Made by a program: the position numbers and the translations under genes
Source of the DNA: Prostheceraeus crozeri
Lineage: Eukaryota > Platyhelminthes > Polycladida > Euryleptidae
Direction: 5' to 3'
Length of the DNA: 64,000 nt
Assembly (NCBI GenBank): GCA_907163375.1
Contig: CAJQUW010008953.1
Span: 33,501-97,500, forward strand
In this document: positions 1 to 12,509 of the stretch, one piece after another
Numbering within the stretch: position 1 is the stretch's first letter
Layout: each line of letters starts with the position of its first letter
The notes under the pieces: model-generated
Databases searched by the model: none
What the model saw: only the letters and a program-made list of their open reading frames with translations
What the model was told of the DNA's origin: nothing

Positions 1-1380
1 AACAAATTCAAATTTTGTACAAAACATGCAGATGCATGCAAACTGCTCAATAATTTCACATCTACATCAAAAATGTTAATCATAGTTTCAAAACGAATCA
101 GATATTTTGCTAGTACGAGTTTAAGCATGTACACAAATTGAGGAGCATTGTCATTCGATTATACACATCCCTGTGTGAGATTTAATTTGCGGAGTCAGAA
201 GCGCCATGAACTTCAATTTCACGAAATTCACTTCAACATTTCAATGCAATTTATATTCAGCATGTAAATGTAAACAGCATTTCAATCTTCAAACGGCTTA
301 CCTTAAATTTGTCCTTTATGTCCAAAATACTGATGCAGATGAGTTCCATGTAGCGAATCTAATATTAAGGGCATAATACAAAATAAAATCATCAATGTCA
401 CATCGAGTTGAATAATATGTACATTGTATAGGTACACTTAAAGTGGACCATTTTCAGTGGGTGCAATTATTCGAACACTTAGATGATTAAGGAAATTACT
501 GTACATGTAACTCAAGCGGACAAGAATATACATATACGATATGGAAATATATACAAAGAAGATCGCAAAATGAATCAATAGCAATTCAGATATGTTTCCA
601 TATTGACGTCCAACGAAACTTGGCAATATTGCAAAAAAGATAAATGTATTAGGCATTAGTAAATGATATGTAAATAGCACGCAGAAAATTACTTTTGCGG
701 TAAGCAATACAAAATATAAATTTATTTATAAGAGCAGATATGTCACAGGGTATTCAAATGACAGATTAAATTTATGAAGCATAATCCAATTTCTTCACAT
801 TTTCCAATGTGAATGGAAAATGTTCCTTTTGAGAAAATTGCCTGGCATTTATTGCGTTAGTGCAAACATGATACAGAAATATAGAGAATGAAGCAGAAAT
901 TAAGTATTTTACAACTAAAGTGCAAAAGATTTTGTAGGACATGACCAAATCATGCCAACTCATTATGACCATGGAATGCCAACTCAGTATGCTTTCAAAA
1001 GTTACTATTGGCTTCTTTTTGCTATCATTATGAAGATAAAGCAAAACGCGCTATTATCTACACTGTCATTGATTAAGTCCCAAATGAGTGCGAGAAGAGT
1101 GCTAACTGCGACTAAGAAATCAGTCCCAAAATCTAGTGCTTTTTGAGTTTGCAAGCACAGAACTTAACTAGTACTCATTTTAGAGGGTTCGAATGCACAG
1201 TACTCAATTCGTACTCATTTTAGTATTCATTCAATGAGTTGCATAGGACTAGCATCTCCACTATATCGAAAAATGTCATACAGCGTTATCTACCCACTAT
1301 ACCATCACACACGCACATCCATCTAAGAACTGTGTTGGCAATTTAACACTAAGACATATGAATCAATAAAATAAGCACAA
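1..1380. other. Host non-coding DNA, nothing recognised
   Basis: AT-rich sequence with only short, unconvincing reading frames. I see no domain, RNA gene or transposon end. A short phrase containing tactcattttag recurs near 1175-1225, which is only a local direct repeat. Confidence 0.5.
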
Positions 1381-1552
1381 AACTCAAAGCGCAGTTGGCG
1401 AAGTAAGTAAACGCTAGCAAGATTCAAAGCACAGTCGCGGAGGATTGCGAATGTTTGCAGGACTCAAAGAGCAATAGGAGAGGATGACAAACGCTGACTG
1501 GACTCAAAACACAGTCGGAGAAAATGATTGGCGTTGGCAGGACTGAAAGCAC
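1381..1552. repeat. 40-bp minisatellite, about 4.3 copies
   Basis: Four consecutive 40-base units begin at 1381, 1421, 1461 and 1501, and a partial fifth starts at 1541. Each unit starts with a variant of 'gactcaaagcacagt' and ends with a variant of 'acgctggcag'. The units keep their length exactly but differ from each other at roughly a quarter of positions, so the array is old. No spacers lie between units, so this is a tandem repeat and not a CRISPR-like array. Confidence 0.8.
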
Positions 1553-3850
1553 TGGCGGTCTGTTTCTGATCCAAATTGATGTTTTAGGTTCTTCAAGGGG
1601 AAATCGACAAAATGTAATAGGTTGGTTTGCAGGACCATTTAGTGTTTCACTACGTCCACTTCGATATGCAAGAGCATAGCAAACCGACATTTCGGTGAGC
1701 ACTCGCTTCCTGAGACAGAAGCGACTAGTGACAATTCAGATTCAGGAACTATGAACAACTGTGTTGACTAGCTGATTGACGCCGTCCTTCCCACAGTCGC
1801 TTACGCAGTCGACAAATCACTCTCAGCTGGGAACAAAGAGGCTTATTCAGATAGCGTGCGCCGTCACTGCCAGCTGCACACTAACTCGCTGGATTTGGCC
1901 TAGTGTCGCCTCCTTTCTGATATTGATATTTCATCATATTACTACTTTCCATCATATTAGTACTCTTATGTTTAGTACTCAAATTCATACTTTAGAAGAA
2001 CTTAAAGATTTTCAGTGTATGTGAAGGCACTGTGGGTCAATCGTGTTATAGATAGCAAGACCACTTCAATTTAGGATATTCATGAAAAGTCGTCAATAAA
2101 TAGCCAGAGTGCGATGGATATCTTCTGAATTGTGATTAGGATTGTAGCGTTCGCGATATCATCAATGAAATTAATTCAAACTAGCATATTCTTTTCTAAT
2201 AATGCAAGCTCGTCTTTGTCTATTCCATAAATAATGTGTTGAGAAATGAATGGCCAGTATTAATCAAAGGAAGACTTAGCTCTAGGTTCGGAAGGTGATC
2301 CATCTTCTTTCTGACTGACTCACCTGTTCAGCAAATGCTTCAAATTTTTGGCAGACTTTTTCAGCTTATAAGGAAGCCAGCGGAAATAACCCCAGTTCCA
2401 AGGTTGATAGCGCCTGCTCAATCCCCCTTACGATAAGTAGGCTATGTATAACACTCATGCCCTCCCGCCCTCTGGAGCGTGAAATACTTTAAGCTTTACT
2501 TAAAACTACTTAAAGATAAGAAATTAATTTATTTTCTTAAATTTCAGAAATACTTAGATTCCCTCACAGAGTTGACCCCACTAACTTCGGATGTTGCTAT
2601 ATTGGATCAACGACATGTGCTAAACTAGACTTGTTTAACTTGATATCAGTAACATTATCACAGTCCGAAAATATTAGCTGCCATGTCTTGACAACAAATT
2701 TTGGAAAAGGTCCCACTAGCTGATATGTCGCGCGAAAACCTCGCCGTCTCTTCAAAATGCATCGTCGTCATTAGAAATGGAAGTTAAGATGCCATTATTT
2801 TCGCTTGTTTTGTTTCATCCTAATAAATGAAAATCGTATTAAGTCTCATCAAAAGTCATTGACCAATAGCAATACTTTGCCTAAAGGTGATATTAGGTAT
2901 TGGCTGCTCGAAATGGGAACTAAGATTATTTAAACTTATCAAAGAGAAGTGGAGATGCGAAGATACTCACGCTCCCGATAGCCGTTTTGCTATAATTCCC
3001 GCGTGAATACCTTATTGATATAATGCCTTTTCGCGATCTCGCAGTGATGACGAGAAATTTTGTGTAGGCGAGTGAAGTTTTCCCGCGTTGTTTCAACTAG
3101 TAATATCGACAGTTTGGCGCAGGGAATCTCATTCGACAAAATTCTCAATAGGAATTTATACTAGGAAAATGAATAAGACGTATTTTTTCAGGATGAATTC
3201 AGGTTTGAGTTCTTTTCACATTTCATAAATTTGAAAGCGAAATTTGGTCTGCTGAATTTTTTTTAAAGATTTTTGTATGCTCCTAGAACACCGTATGAGT
3301 ATGTCAGTTGCAGAACACGAACTTGAAGTCCTTAAACTGAAAGACTGATGCTTTGCTTTTCATGATCCTATTCTCCATAAATTGCAACACAGCAACATAA
3401 TAATTAAGTGATGAATTTATTAAATGCCACATTCACTCAGACTTATGAAATTTCTCCTCTTGACTCATCGATGGGATGATTTAGTAGTGCGAAAGTTGAT
3501 GAAACAACTACTTTATTTCCTGTTAATATATGCGGCAGCGCATTATTTCACAAATCATAGACAGAAGTCAAGCACATCTATCTCTATCAATCTCATTCTG
3601 ACATTCTACTGCAGTTTGTAACAATGAATATACAACTATGCGGAGAGTTCTAGATACGTTCCACACTACCTTACCTGATCTTTATCAGATATAGGAATTT
3701 CACCCTTACATAATAACAACATTTGAGAATGATAGTGCGGTTCTTTTCCCATAGTTCTCAATGTCTTCAAACCAACGCATCAAATTCCAAGAAACAGGAC
3801 AGCCCTGACAGTATGCGCAAGTGCCTGCATTTTCTGTAATGGTGACATTC
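1553..3850. other. Host non-coding DNA, nothing recognised
   Basis: No open frame here has recognisable domains and I find no transposon termini. Composition is AT-rich and similar to the flanks. Introns or intergenic DNA are equally possible. Confidence 0.4.
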
Positions 3851-3852
3851 AT

Positions 3853-4330
3853 TTGAATGAATTACGAATTTATTTAATGCGGCGTTATGCCAATGACTAC
3901 AAGGTCACAGTACAAAAATTATAAATGCTACATAAATGATAAAAACCATCATTAAAAACGACAAATAAAAGTCATTTGCTGCTGTTTTGAAGGTCTTCAG
4001 AGATGTGCTCTCTTGGACTGTGGATTGTAGCCTGTTCCAGCCACGACATGCTGCGGAGGAGAAAATCTCGGCAAAGCAAACTGGGCTGCGATTTTTAGAA
4101 ACAGGATCGCTCCGATAAGGGCCGCCAATTTTGAGTCAAAGTTCCCTTCTCGTGCTATTAAACTTTACCTTTCTTTTATGCTGCGATAATGCAAAATCAA
4201 GTTCAATTTGTGCGGCTTCCAATCATGTCTATCATAACGAACACTGACATCATTGGATTTTGGATTCAAAGACCCCGCTATGCACAAAGCAAGTTGTATA
4301 AAACGATTTCCACTAGATATGGCATAAATG
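3853..4330 (-). repeat. Possible LINE 3' end remnant
   Basis: The segment looks like the non-coding 3' portion of a non-LTR retrotransposon read on the minus strand: a relatively GC-rich block (about 4000-4140) trailing into A/T-rich sequence with taaataaattcg near 3870. No coding portion remains. The call rests on general resemblance only and could be wrong; a repeat-library search would decide. Confidence 0.25.
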
Positions 4331-5249
4331 TGGTTTAGGTACTAAATGGCAATGGACACCTCCTCATTGGCCGAGAGTCCTAATTCCGACTTGAAAAGCA
4401 ACCATGGAGAGATAGTACACTGTACATCTCCTGGAGCATGAACCACCAGTGTCCAAAAACATATATCATTTCATATTCTTATTACAAAAGCATGCGTCTG
4501 TGATAGCATTTATGATTTCCTGTTGTGTAAGAGAAATGACTTCGGTACATAGCTACACAGCAACTGAATGATTCAAGGCAGGACATAGGATAACATAACA
4601 TTGCAATGAAAACTTCTTCATGTGCTAAAAGCCTGTAGGCAAAAAAATCAAAAGTTATCAAAATTTCTTACACTCTTCCTGCACACATTATTCATTTATT
4701 CATCGAACACGTACTGCACGGGCTTGCCGTGGAACGAGATTTCTTCGACCTATCCTCATCCCATCCCCACATGATTCCAATGGGCATTGCAATGGGAAAT
4801 CCCATTTCCACTGGATATTATTATTGATCGATTATTTCCAATACCAATTCCCCCCATCAGCAGATACTTCTTTGATAAGCTTCGCCGACTGAAACCCTTA
4901 GCACCTAAGTTAGGAAACATTCTACACCACAGCAATTCTACCGTGTAAGTGAATGTTAGGCCTAAATCAAGTCTCAATATCTCCATGGAACTTACGCCTT
5001 TTAGGTATTATGTGTGCAATTACTTAGATAATAAAATCAAAGGGCGCTACAAGTACCAGTAGGTCTACAATCCTTGATATCAGACTAGTACTGAATATGC
5101 AGTTTACTTCTATTTCGAACACCAGGACTACGCCCCTTATCAGAAGCCACAATGACATTAACATGGATTTTTGAGGGCAACAATGTAGGACATTTGAGCG
5201 TCTTTAAATGTGATGCTTATGGAGGGATTCTGCATTAATGACCACTATA
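4331..5249. other. Host non-coding DNA, nothing recognised
   Basis: I find no supported gene. Around 5067-5100 is a phrase (gtctacaatccttgatatca) resembling 36602-36625, suggesting a shared but very degenerate repeat. Confidence 0.35.
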
Positions 5250-5385
5250 TGCATGCAGCCAGAAACTTCCACAGACTTCTACAGTACATGTACATGAATC
5301 ATGGCACGCATTCACTGCAAATTTAGTAATCAAGCCTGGCTTTTTCAGGCATCAATTATCATTACAGCTCGGCTGGAGGACTCAT
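5250..5385 (+). repeat. Dispersed repeat, copy 1 (second copy near 41055)
   Basis: About 130 bases, from 'cagccagaaactt' to 'cagctcggc', match 41055-41178 with scattered substitutions and small indels. Both copies contain tgaatca followed by cacgcattcact and a run ending in tcaat-at-c. Neither copy has a coding frame. The class is unknown; a non-autonomous transposon is likely. Confidence 0.65.
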
Positions 5386-6073
5386 TGATGCTTTCACAAT
5401 CTAGGCATGATTGATATATGCAGATATAAATTAGCTGAGATTTCTTAAAGATCTTTCACATGCATAGATACAGATATCATCATTACGGGACACATTGTCG
5501 CCTTCTTTTTCGACAATTGCACCACAGCTAAATTACGCACAATGTGCCCTTTAACGGGTACCTGTTCTCAACTAGTTGTTCTCGTCCCAAAATTAGTCTC
5601 AACGACTCACTGTTCTTCTTGGATTTAGACATCGAATCAGCAGTAGCCTCACTTCTTGTGATTGCAGGAAAAGAAGATGTAAATCACTTCATATCTCACT
5701 ATTAGTCAGATCTATGATCTAACTAATGCATGTGTGCGATTATGTGAAGCGTGTGGTCTACGCATGTTGCACCATGGAAATAGATTGTTTATCTGAAGTT
5801 GACTAGAATGGAAATTGACTGAGGGCCGCGGCTTTCGGGGAACCAAGTTGGGGCATGAAAAACCAATGAAAAACTTAGAATTGCAAATGTGACTGATTCC
5901 AACCGAATAATTCAGTCACTGAAAAGTGTATCTAAATGAAAATGCGTGCGATTTATATTCCATTATTGTGTAATGCATGTAGCTTTACTTCTATTCAGAA
6001 GATTTATTGTTATCAATTGCTATGTGTTGCACTGATAAAGTATCTGTAGGGATACATTTCGTGTACATGCTTA
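5386..6073. other. Host non-coding DNA, nothing recognised
   Basis: No frames with domains and no clear repeat ends are visible. Confidence 0.35.
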
Positions 6074-6800
6074 TAGTCCGGCAGCCAGAGCGAGTTCCTG
6101 CAGGGAACGAGGCCGAAAGTGAAACTTTCACAGAATGATGTACACCCTATGCCTACTACGAATCGGCACGTCTGCCGAGTTCTAGTGAGTTCCTCTTCTT
6201 GTCAGATAAGATCAAAGAAAAACACATGTAAATCCAATGGGACGTAGATTGCATTTTTTTGTTAAAATGAATTTTTCTATGTTTTCTCTGATTAAAGGAA
6301 AAGTACTAAGCCCAGAGTGATAATTTTTGGCATAGAATGTCTTCAGGTCATTTCCTATTATGTGCATGTGCTTTTATCATGCATCTAATCGGCAATGTAG
6401 ATGAGAATGTGGTTGAATGTGGATAAAGTAGCTCAAAATGTTTGTGTTTGCCGACATTAAGAGGCTCACCAAATCTAAATGCGTTTAGCTATATAGACAG
6501 GGGTGCATGAAAATGAAAGGAAATGACCTGAAGACATTCCATGCCAAAAATTATGACTCTGGGCTTAGTACTTTTCGTTTAATCATAGAAAACACACAAA
6601 ATTTCATTTTAGCCAAAAACTGCAATCTGCGTTCCATTGGATTTACATGTGTTTTTCTTTGATCCTGTCTGACAAGAAGCGGAACTCACTAGAACTCGGC
6701 AGACGTGCCGACTCGCAGTAGGCATAGGGTGTACATCATTCTGTGAAAGTCTCATTTTCGGCCGCGTTCCCTGCAGAAACTCGTTCTGGCTGCCGGACTA
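6074..6800. mobile_element. Foldback MITE with about 300-bp inverted arms, TTA target duplication
   Basis: The outer ends read tagtccggcagccag at 6074 and ctggctgccggacta ending at 6800. The inverted similarity continues about 300 bases inward on both sides; both arms carry, for example, the complement-related phrases around acatgtaaatccaatggg and ggcatagggtgtacatcatt. The central 120 or so bases are single-copy. The element is flanked by tta on both sides (6071-6073 and 6801-6803), fitting a 3-bp TTA target duplication as in PIF/Harbinger-type elements. It encodes no transposase, so it is non-autonomous. Arms differ by a few percent, so it is not recent. Confidence 0.8.
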
Positions 6801-7600
6801 TTAATATAGATTTAGGATGCACTATACAGTAACATTTTGTGAACGGTTGCACATGTATACCATCTCCTGATGAACAAATGATATTCCATACTTTCAACGC
6901 GTCAGTTTTGTGATGGTTAAATTTTAGACATTTAGAACTACAGAGCTGATCATAAAAAAACGGACCACCTCAATTTCGCTGAAATTCAATCGATTCACAT
7001 GCCTTTCAATCGTTTTGCACAACGTGCCACACATCGTTTAAGAGCTTGCATTTCAGCTTTAAAATGAGCTATGATAGACTTGTATCCGTCATTGCATACA
7101 ACACAAACTGCAAAACTGGATAGTTGTCTTTCCTTTCTCTGTGTCAATTGCAATGACAGTTGAGAATAATGTTCACAATAGTGCGGAATCAGTCCGGTCG
7201 TGTTTGATTTCTATGGCACTCTGTGATATGATGCCAATCAATGCAAGACATGTTTCGGTCCCATTGAAGACAAATTAGATATATATACTTACTGATGAAA
7301 GCCACGTACTCATTATTAAAACTGTACATGTAACTAAATGTAGTGAAGTTCTTGATTAATTGATGGTAATTCAATTAAAACGTAACAATAAGTAGGAGAT
7401 CCAGGCTAAAAACAACTTTTTCTGGTGCAAAATGTTAAAACCCACAAAGTAGGCCTATAACAGTTGGACATCAATATATTTCCTGTAGATTTTGCAGACA
7501 GCATTAAGCTTGTGTAAAATGCAGGCAGGAAGATAGTAAACTTAACTTTTTTCAGTTATCTTAATAATAGAATTAAAAACGGGTAGTGTTCCAGTAGTAA
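6801..7600. other. Host or transposon-flanking DNA, nothing recognised
   Basis: No supported coding region. The stretch near 6950-7010 may be the far end of the Tc1-type element that follows, but I could not pair it convincingly with an inverted partner. Confidence 0.3.
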
Positions 7601-7630
7601 ATGTGCAGTATAATTCAAATTCAAATCAAA

Positions 7631-8724
7631 TCAACATCGAGTGTAGCTTCCGAGCGCATTGAGAAGACTGCTCACTCGTCGTGGCATTCCATAAATCATT
7701 TGATGAATAAAATTCTGTGGAAGCTGATCCCAACACTCAACCATCGTTTGCTGGAGCTCTTGAAGGTTTTGTGGAGGTTGGCAATGGTTTTGAATGACCC
7801 GCTTCCTGTACCTCCAGACATGTTCGATGGGGTTCATGTCCGGAGAACGTGACGGCCATCTGAGACTCCCAATCCCCAGCTGCTGCTTGAACACTTGCAC
7901 CGATTCAGCACGATGTGGAGTGGCATTGTCGTCCTGGAGATTGCAGTTATTGGTACCACCAAACTCTCGATGCATATACGGGAGAACATGCCTTTCTAGA
8001 ATGTCAATGTAAGTTGAGGCTGAGACACTTCTGTGGAGAAACACCAATTCTGTTCTCCCATTAAGGGAAATGCCAGCCCACACATGTAATGACGGCGTTT
8101 GACTCTGCGCCGGTTGGACATGTTGACTTAAGTATCCTGCCCGTGGACCTCGCCAAACTCGTATACGGCCATCAGCACGGAAAAAGCTGAAGCGGCTTTC
8201 GTCCGTGAAAATGATTCGTCCCCATTGCTGAAATCGCCAAAGTACTCTCTGCATGGCCCAACGCTCCCTACTTGAAACATGTGCGGGGTTGATTCGCGGT
8301 CTCATCTGCATCCTTCAGCATCGCAGACCCTTCTTCAGATGCAGCCGTACGATTTGCGCACTCAGGATATGTCCCCAATTGCTCCGTTCTCCCACATTAG
8401 TCGCATAAGAGTAGCAGGCATCGTGGGATTAGCCCTAACTTACCTTACGAGTGTCCGATCCGCTCTTATGGTGGTGCTCCTACGGATACGACGTCTACCG
8501 GCGTTCTGAACGGTCCCTGTACAACCGTACTTCAACCACAGGCTGCGAATGGTTTCAAGAGACCTGCGAAAACTCCTAGCGACATCACGACAGGAACGAC
8601 CCGCTTTTAGCATCCCAACTGCTTGCCAACGTTCATAATTAGTCATTTGCCTCATTTTGTAGTTCAATGACAGATGTCTTTGGCATTCACGACTTATAAT
8701 ATCGGCAGACAATGGATGGCTCAT
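7631..8724 (-). pseudogene. Tc1-type (IS630/Tc1/mariner) transposase, decayed
   Basis: Read on the minus strand, the N-terminal part (8724 down to 8440) carries a helix-turn-helix region around NYERWQAVGMLKAGRS and DVARSFRRSLETIRSLW, typical of Tc1 transposases. The C-terminal part (8311 down to 7631, 226 aa) carries the catalytic domain: FTDESRFSFF holds the first Asp, DDNATPHRA the second, and SPDMNPIEHVW the terminal Glu, giving a DD34E-type triad. Between 8440 and 8311 the frame changes at least once and meets stops, so no full-length protein is possible; total span matches the usual 340 or so residues. The enzyme would cut and paste DNA at TA dinucleotides. I could not define terminal inverted repeats confidently. 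Confidence 0.9.
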
Positions 8725-8858
8725 ATTCCGATCAAGTTCATTGTTCGAGGCAGATAATGGGCGCAGAACATGGGAGAACGTAGTTCTCGATTTTGATCGC
8801 CTTAGCGCAATTTTGCTAGAGAGAAATCTTAGTGTCCAGTTTTAGAGTTTGTGCAGTA

Positions 8859-9022
8859 TATTTGCTGAGCAGTACTCGACATATGAAAATCGCTCAATTT
8901 ACGGTACAAACCGCAATTTTTCAATAAGAAAACGTGTGAGTATCATAATGAATCAGGCACGGGGAAAACGAGCATTTTCTGAGCTCTCTTCTGATATACT
9001 GCTCATCAAAATCGGTGAACTA
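8859..9022 (+). repeat. Dispersed repeat, copy 1 (second copy at 41178-41327)
   Basis: The run from tgctgagcagtactc through gaaaatcgctcaattta and gagctctcttctgatata to about 9022 matches 41178-41327 at roughly 85 percent by eye. It lies immediately beside the Tc1-type transposase, so it may be a terminal piece of that family or an independent MITE. Confidence 0.65.
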
Positions 9023-9211
9023 TGAAACAATTATTGGTATCGTGAAGTTATTGCAAAACTATGACACTTTTGGCTGCAAATGCCTCATGATGTGCATGTA
9101 TATTCTCACTTTTTCCATTAAAACATGTTTGGTATCTTCAGAATCCTTGTGAGGTAAGGAGTGCGAAAATATAATTTATTATGTAAATTTTATTCAAGTA
9201 AGTTCAAAACA
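9023..9211. other. Short non-coding spacer
   Basis: Nothing recognised. Confidence 0.3.
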
Positions 9212-9440
9212 GTGAAACCTCCTTACAGCGGTCACTTTCTGAAGCGGGCACTAACTTTTGATGGACAGTAGTCATTGCATAAATATTATTTTACATTGAA
9301 ACTTACTTGTCCTTATCGAACACTTGCCTAACGTGGACAGTGGACAGGCCGGTATGTTTAATTACCTGATAATGGACAATCTCTTTGTCGTTATAGTGCG
9401 AGAGCTACTGACATTTTCTTCCTAAATTCGCGCACGAGCT
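9212..9440 (+). repeat. Possible cut-and-paste transposon end
   Basis: The segment opens with cagtgaaacctccttacagc followed by alternating gcggtcact/gcgggcact-like motifs and later tggacagtggacagg. Similar 'cagtgaaacctc...gcggacact' ends occur in Tc1/mariner-superfamily MITEs of many invertebrates. No inverted partner is visible within a few kb, so this is a solitary or truncated end. Confidence 0.3.
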
Positions 9441-9652
9441 TCTAATTAATTTTAATATACAGATTTTCACCCGACATCAGTAAAACGACAATACTTAAGT
9501 AATATCTCCACTCGTCTTGCAGGTTACAGAGCCTCAAACATTGCAAAATCCCATTTGTTTTTGTAGGTCCATGTGATTTTTTGAAATTCTTCAACATTTT
9601 TTCTCATCGGCGCAAAAGTAAACAAACAAGACGAAACGTGAACTAGGGTTCA

Positions 9653-9653
<1 letters not shown>

Positions 9654-9707
<54 letters not shown>

Positions 9708-9721
9708 TAATAATAATAATA
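9654..9721. repeat. (TAA)n microsatellite, LINE tail
   Basis: About twenty near-perfect aat units with one interruption. It sits exactly at the 3' boundary of the minus-strand LINE beginning at 9722, as expected for a retrotransposon whose transcript ends in a short microsatellite. Confidence 0.85.
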
Positions 9722-11768
9722 TGCGTTTATTTCAGGTAAATGAAAATCACAAATCACATTTTAGAAGTCACATAAACTGAATATTCAAGCCCATAGAGCG
9801 AAAAGTATTGCAGAAGTTGCAAGTCACAAACTTGAGTTAAAAATACGACGTGCATATGTTAAAAATGAGCGAGAGCGTCTAACCGTCAGACAAAGTGTCA
9901 TTCGGAAATGGCCCGAATGTGGTAAACGGGGAGGAAGAAGGGAGTTCAAGGGATGCTGTGAGATCATGCATTTGTTTAGAAATTTTAGAACAAGACAGTC
10001 TCTCGTGAAAGTTTGGCATGATTTTACAAGAACGAACATGTGTCATCACAAATGATGCGATGGGCTCTCTTGATCACTCTCTCAATCTTCGTACAAGAAT
10101 AACATGAAATTTCACCAAATACTGGAATAACATACAGGAGGATAGACATAATAATTCCATTGAAGATCTTTATGAGCTTTGGCTTGGTTACAAACGGTTT
10201 CACAATCCTCAAAATATGAAGTCGCCTGCCTGCGGTTCGAGTAACACGGTTGAAGTGAGCATCCCAAGACAGATTGTCAGTAAGAGTCACACCTAGGATA
10301 ACACATGCTTTGGATAGACTGATTTGGGCGTATGACAAGGGCACTTCATAGGAAACATTCGGATTTTTGATAACCAGTTGACAACACTTTGACAGATTCA
10401 GACTCATGTTGTGGCTTCTAGTCCATTCAGTCACAATGCTCAAAAATGACGGTGGTGCGTGGTCGTGTTCACAGGATTCAACTAAGGTGATATCATCAGC
10501 GAACTTAATGATACGAGCTGTTGCGCAATCAATAGATAGGGATGACATAAATGAACCAAACAGAAACGGACCCAACACTGATCCCTGAGGTACTCCTGAT
10601 GTGACCTCTACAAGAGGACCAGTAATGCCAGTTTTGACGTGAATGCGTTGAAACCTACTTGAGAAGTACGAATGCAGCCAGTTCAAAAATCCAGTGTCAA
10701 ATCCTTTATGGAACAAAACGTTTATCATGCGCTTGTGCTGAACCATGTGAAATGCCTTAGATAGATCTAGGCATGTTACCCTGACAGCAATAGTTCCAGA
10801 ATGCTCCATCAATGCCGTAACAGTGTTATAGAGATTGATCAAAGCAGTTGACGTAGAGCCATGAGGCCGAAAGGCGTGTTGCTCATCACCAAAATGAGAG
10901 ACAAAATCAGATTTCATTTGTCGGAGGATGCAACGCTCAAAAACTTTTGAGATTATTGGTGTAAGACTAATCGGACGGTGGTCGTTCATTGTAGGATTGC
11001 TTTTCTTCTCAATGGGACGAACGAAGGAGTTTTTCCACAATTCAGGAAAGATCATAGAGTCGATCGAAGTCTGAAATAGGTGAGCAAGAGCTGCTGAGAT
11101 TAATTCTGCCGCCTCGCTAAGTAGCCTGGCATTCACAAAGTGTGGACCAGCTGATTGCTTTGATGGAAGAGCTCGCAATAAATCATAGACACAACCTTCA
11201 CTGACCTGAACATTCCAAATCTCACCCGGAAAGACACACAGGGCATCATCCACGGCAGGATTAAAACCAACGGAGAATTGACGAGAGAGATCGTTCAAGA
11301 AGTCCACATCATGAAGCTTCGCGGCAGACTTATTCGAAGAACTTCCATCAATTTCTTTCACAATGTCCCACACGTTGTTGTGTCTGTTCAAGACCCCATT
11401 GCTCCAGCGTTGATTCGAATTCATTATTTCGCTTTTGACTTTCTGACTGAAGTGATTGAATCGAGGCCAGTCTTCTGAGCGATAAGCGATCCATCTGTCT
11501 TCTATGAGAGCTTTGCGGTGTTATCCAGGGCTTGTCTGTAGCATTCAATGTTACTTCTCTTTGAGATATTGCACTCATTGCTACAAAAAATGTTGCACTG
11601 GAGGACTGTTGCTGGCGTGAATGCACTGGAAGATTCGGTGGAATATACATGCACGAAAGAATAATATTAGTGATCGGTAATTTCACTGCCACCCACTCAA
11701 AGCAATCATGACACCCAAGGTTCAGTGAGATGAAAGCGAGGAAGGTCATGGATCCATAAGGCAACTCA
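9722..11768 (-). pseudogene. Non-LTR retrotransposon (LINE, CR1/Jockey-like), 5'-truncated
   Basis: On the minus strand the main open frame (11424-10024, 466 aa) is a reverse transcriptase: KKSNPTMNDHRPISLTPI, LDLSKAFHMVQHKRM, TSGVPQGSVLGPFLF and the catalytic FADDITLV. The C-terminal portion resumes in another frame at 10039-9824 with HPLNSLLPP and a final RRSRSFLTYARRIFNS, typical of CR1/Jockey-like ORF2 ends. Upstream, 11768-11430 keeps a fragment of the endonuclease domain (ILSCMYIPPNLP) fused by deletion to the linker region, so most of the endonuclease and all of ORF1 are missing. The element ends in the (TAA)n tail at 9654-9721. Its 5' truncation point lies exactly where the Polinton A inverted arm begins. 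Clade assignment is by motif only. Confidence 0.88.
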
Positions 11769-11779
11769 CTCAACTTAAC

Positions 11780-12389
11780 TTTAAGAACATCTAACTGTTT
11801 TTTAGCAGCTTCTAACTGTTCTTTATTTCTTTTATAGTTATTCTTTAATTCATTTTCTAAATTCATTTTAAGGGTTTTCATTTCGCTAACCTTTTGATTG
11901 AGAGCTTTCACTTCATTTATTTATTAATCTGTTCATGAACTTCATTTGTTGTGTAATTCGGATAGTTAATTCATCAACACTTTTTTGGAATGTAGATTGC
12001 AACTGGTGTAATAATTTTCGATTCTTTGCGGAAAGTTCTCCTAGTTGTTCTTTCAGTTGTCCTTGCAATTGTTTATTCTGATGTTGATTTTGAATAATTG
12101 CTGACTTTACATTTGATGATAATAGGATTACAATCTTTGAATATTCCCCTAGTTTTTTATAAAGTTTTGATACATCATCTTCTATATCTTCATCTCTTTT
12201 ATTACGTTTTATTAACTTTTCCATTAGTGTTTCATCATTCAGTTTTAGCAACCTTAGTTCATTCATCAGTGGAACCACAACATCGTTTATATATTCTTCT
12301 TTTAAATTATTTATCTGTGTGTCAACATGTTGTTTATTTGTTAACTCAGTATTTTGTTGAGGAAGAATAGGAAGATCACCAGATATCAC
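11780..12389 (-). pseudogene. Polinton A coiled-coil protein, left copy (fossil)
   Basis: The minus-strand product begins MISGDLPILPQQNTELTNKQ and is dominated by charged heptad-like sequence (LMNELRLLKLNDETLMEKLI, then DDVSKLYKKLGEYSKIV, then long Gln/Lys/Glu-rich helices). No catalytic motif is visible. By position among structural genes it may be a virion or scaffold component, which is inference only. The outer end is cut off where the LINE begins. Confidence 0.6.
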
Positions 12390-12509
12390 TAGTCACTAGA
12401 CATCACCAGTTTTCATGATATAGTTTTCTATTTCTATTTCTGATTCTTTTACACTTGGATTATAAGCACATCCACCTACATTTGTTAACATCATTTTATT
12501 TACATAAAA

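Noticed and set aside
1381-1552. Possible CRISPR-like array
   Set aside because: Units are contiguous without unique spacers and the window is eukaryotic.
11348-11911. A 187-residue frame joining coiled-coil and endonuclease-like sequence
   Set aside because: It crosses the LINE/Polinton A boundary at 11769 by chance.
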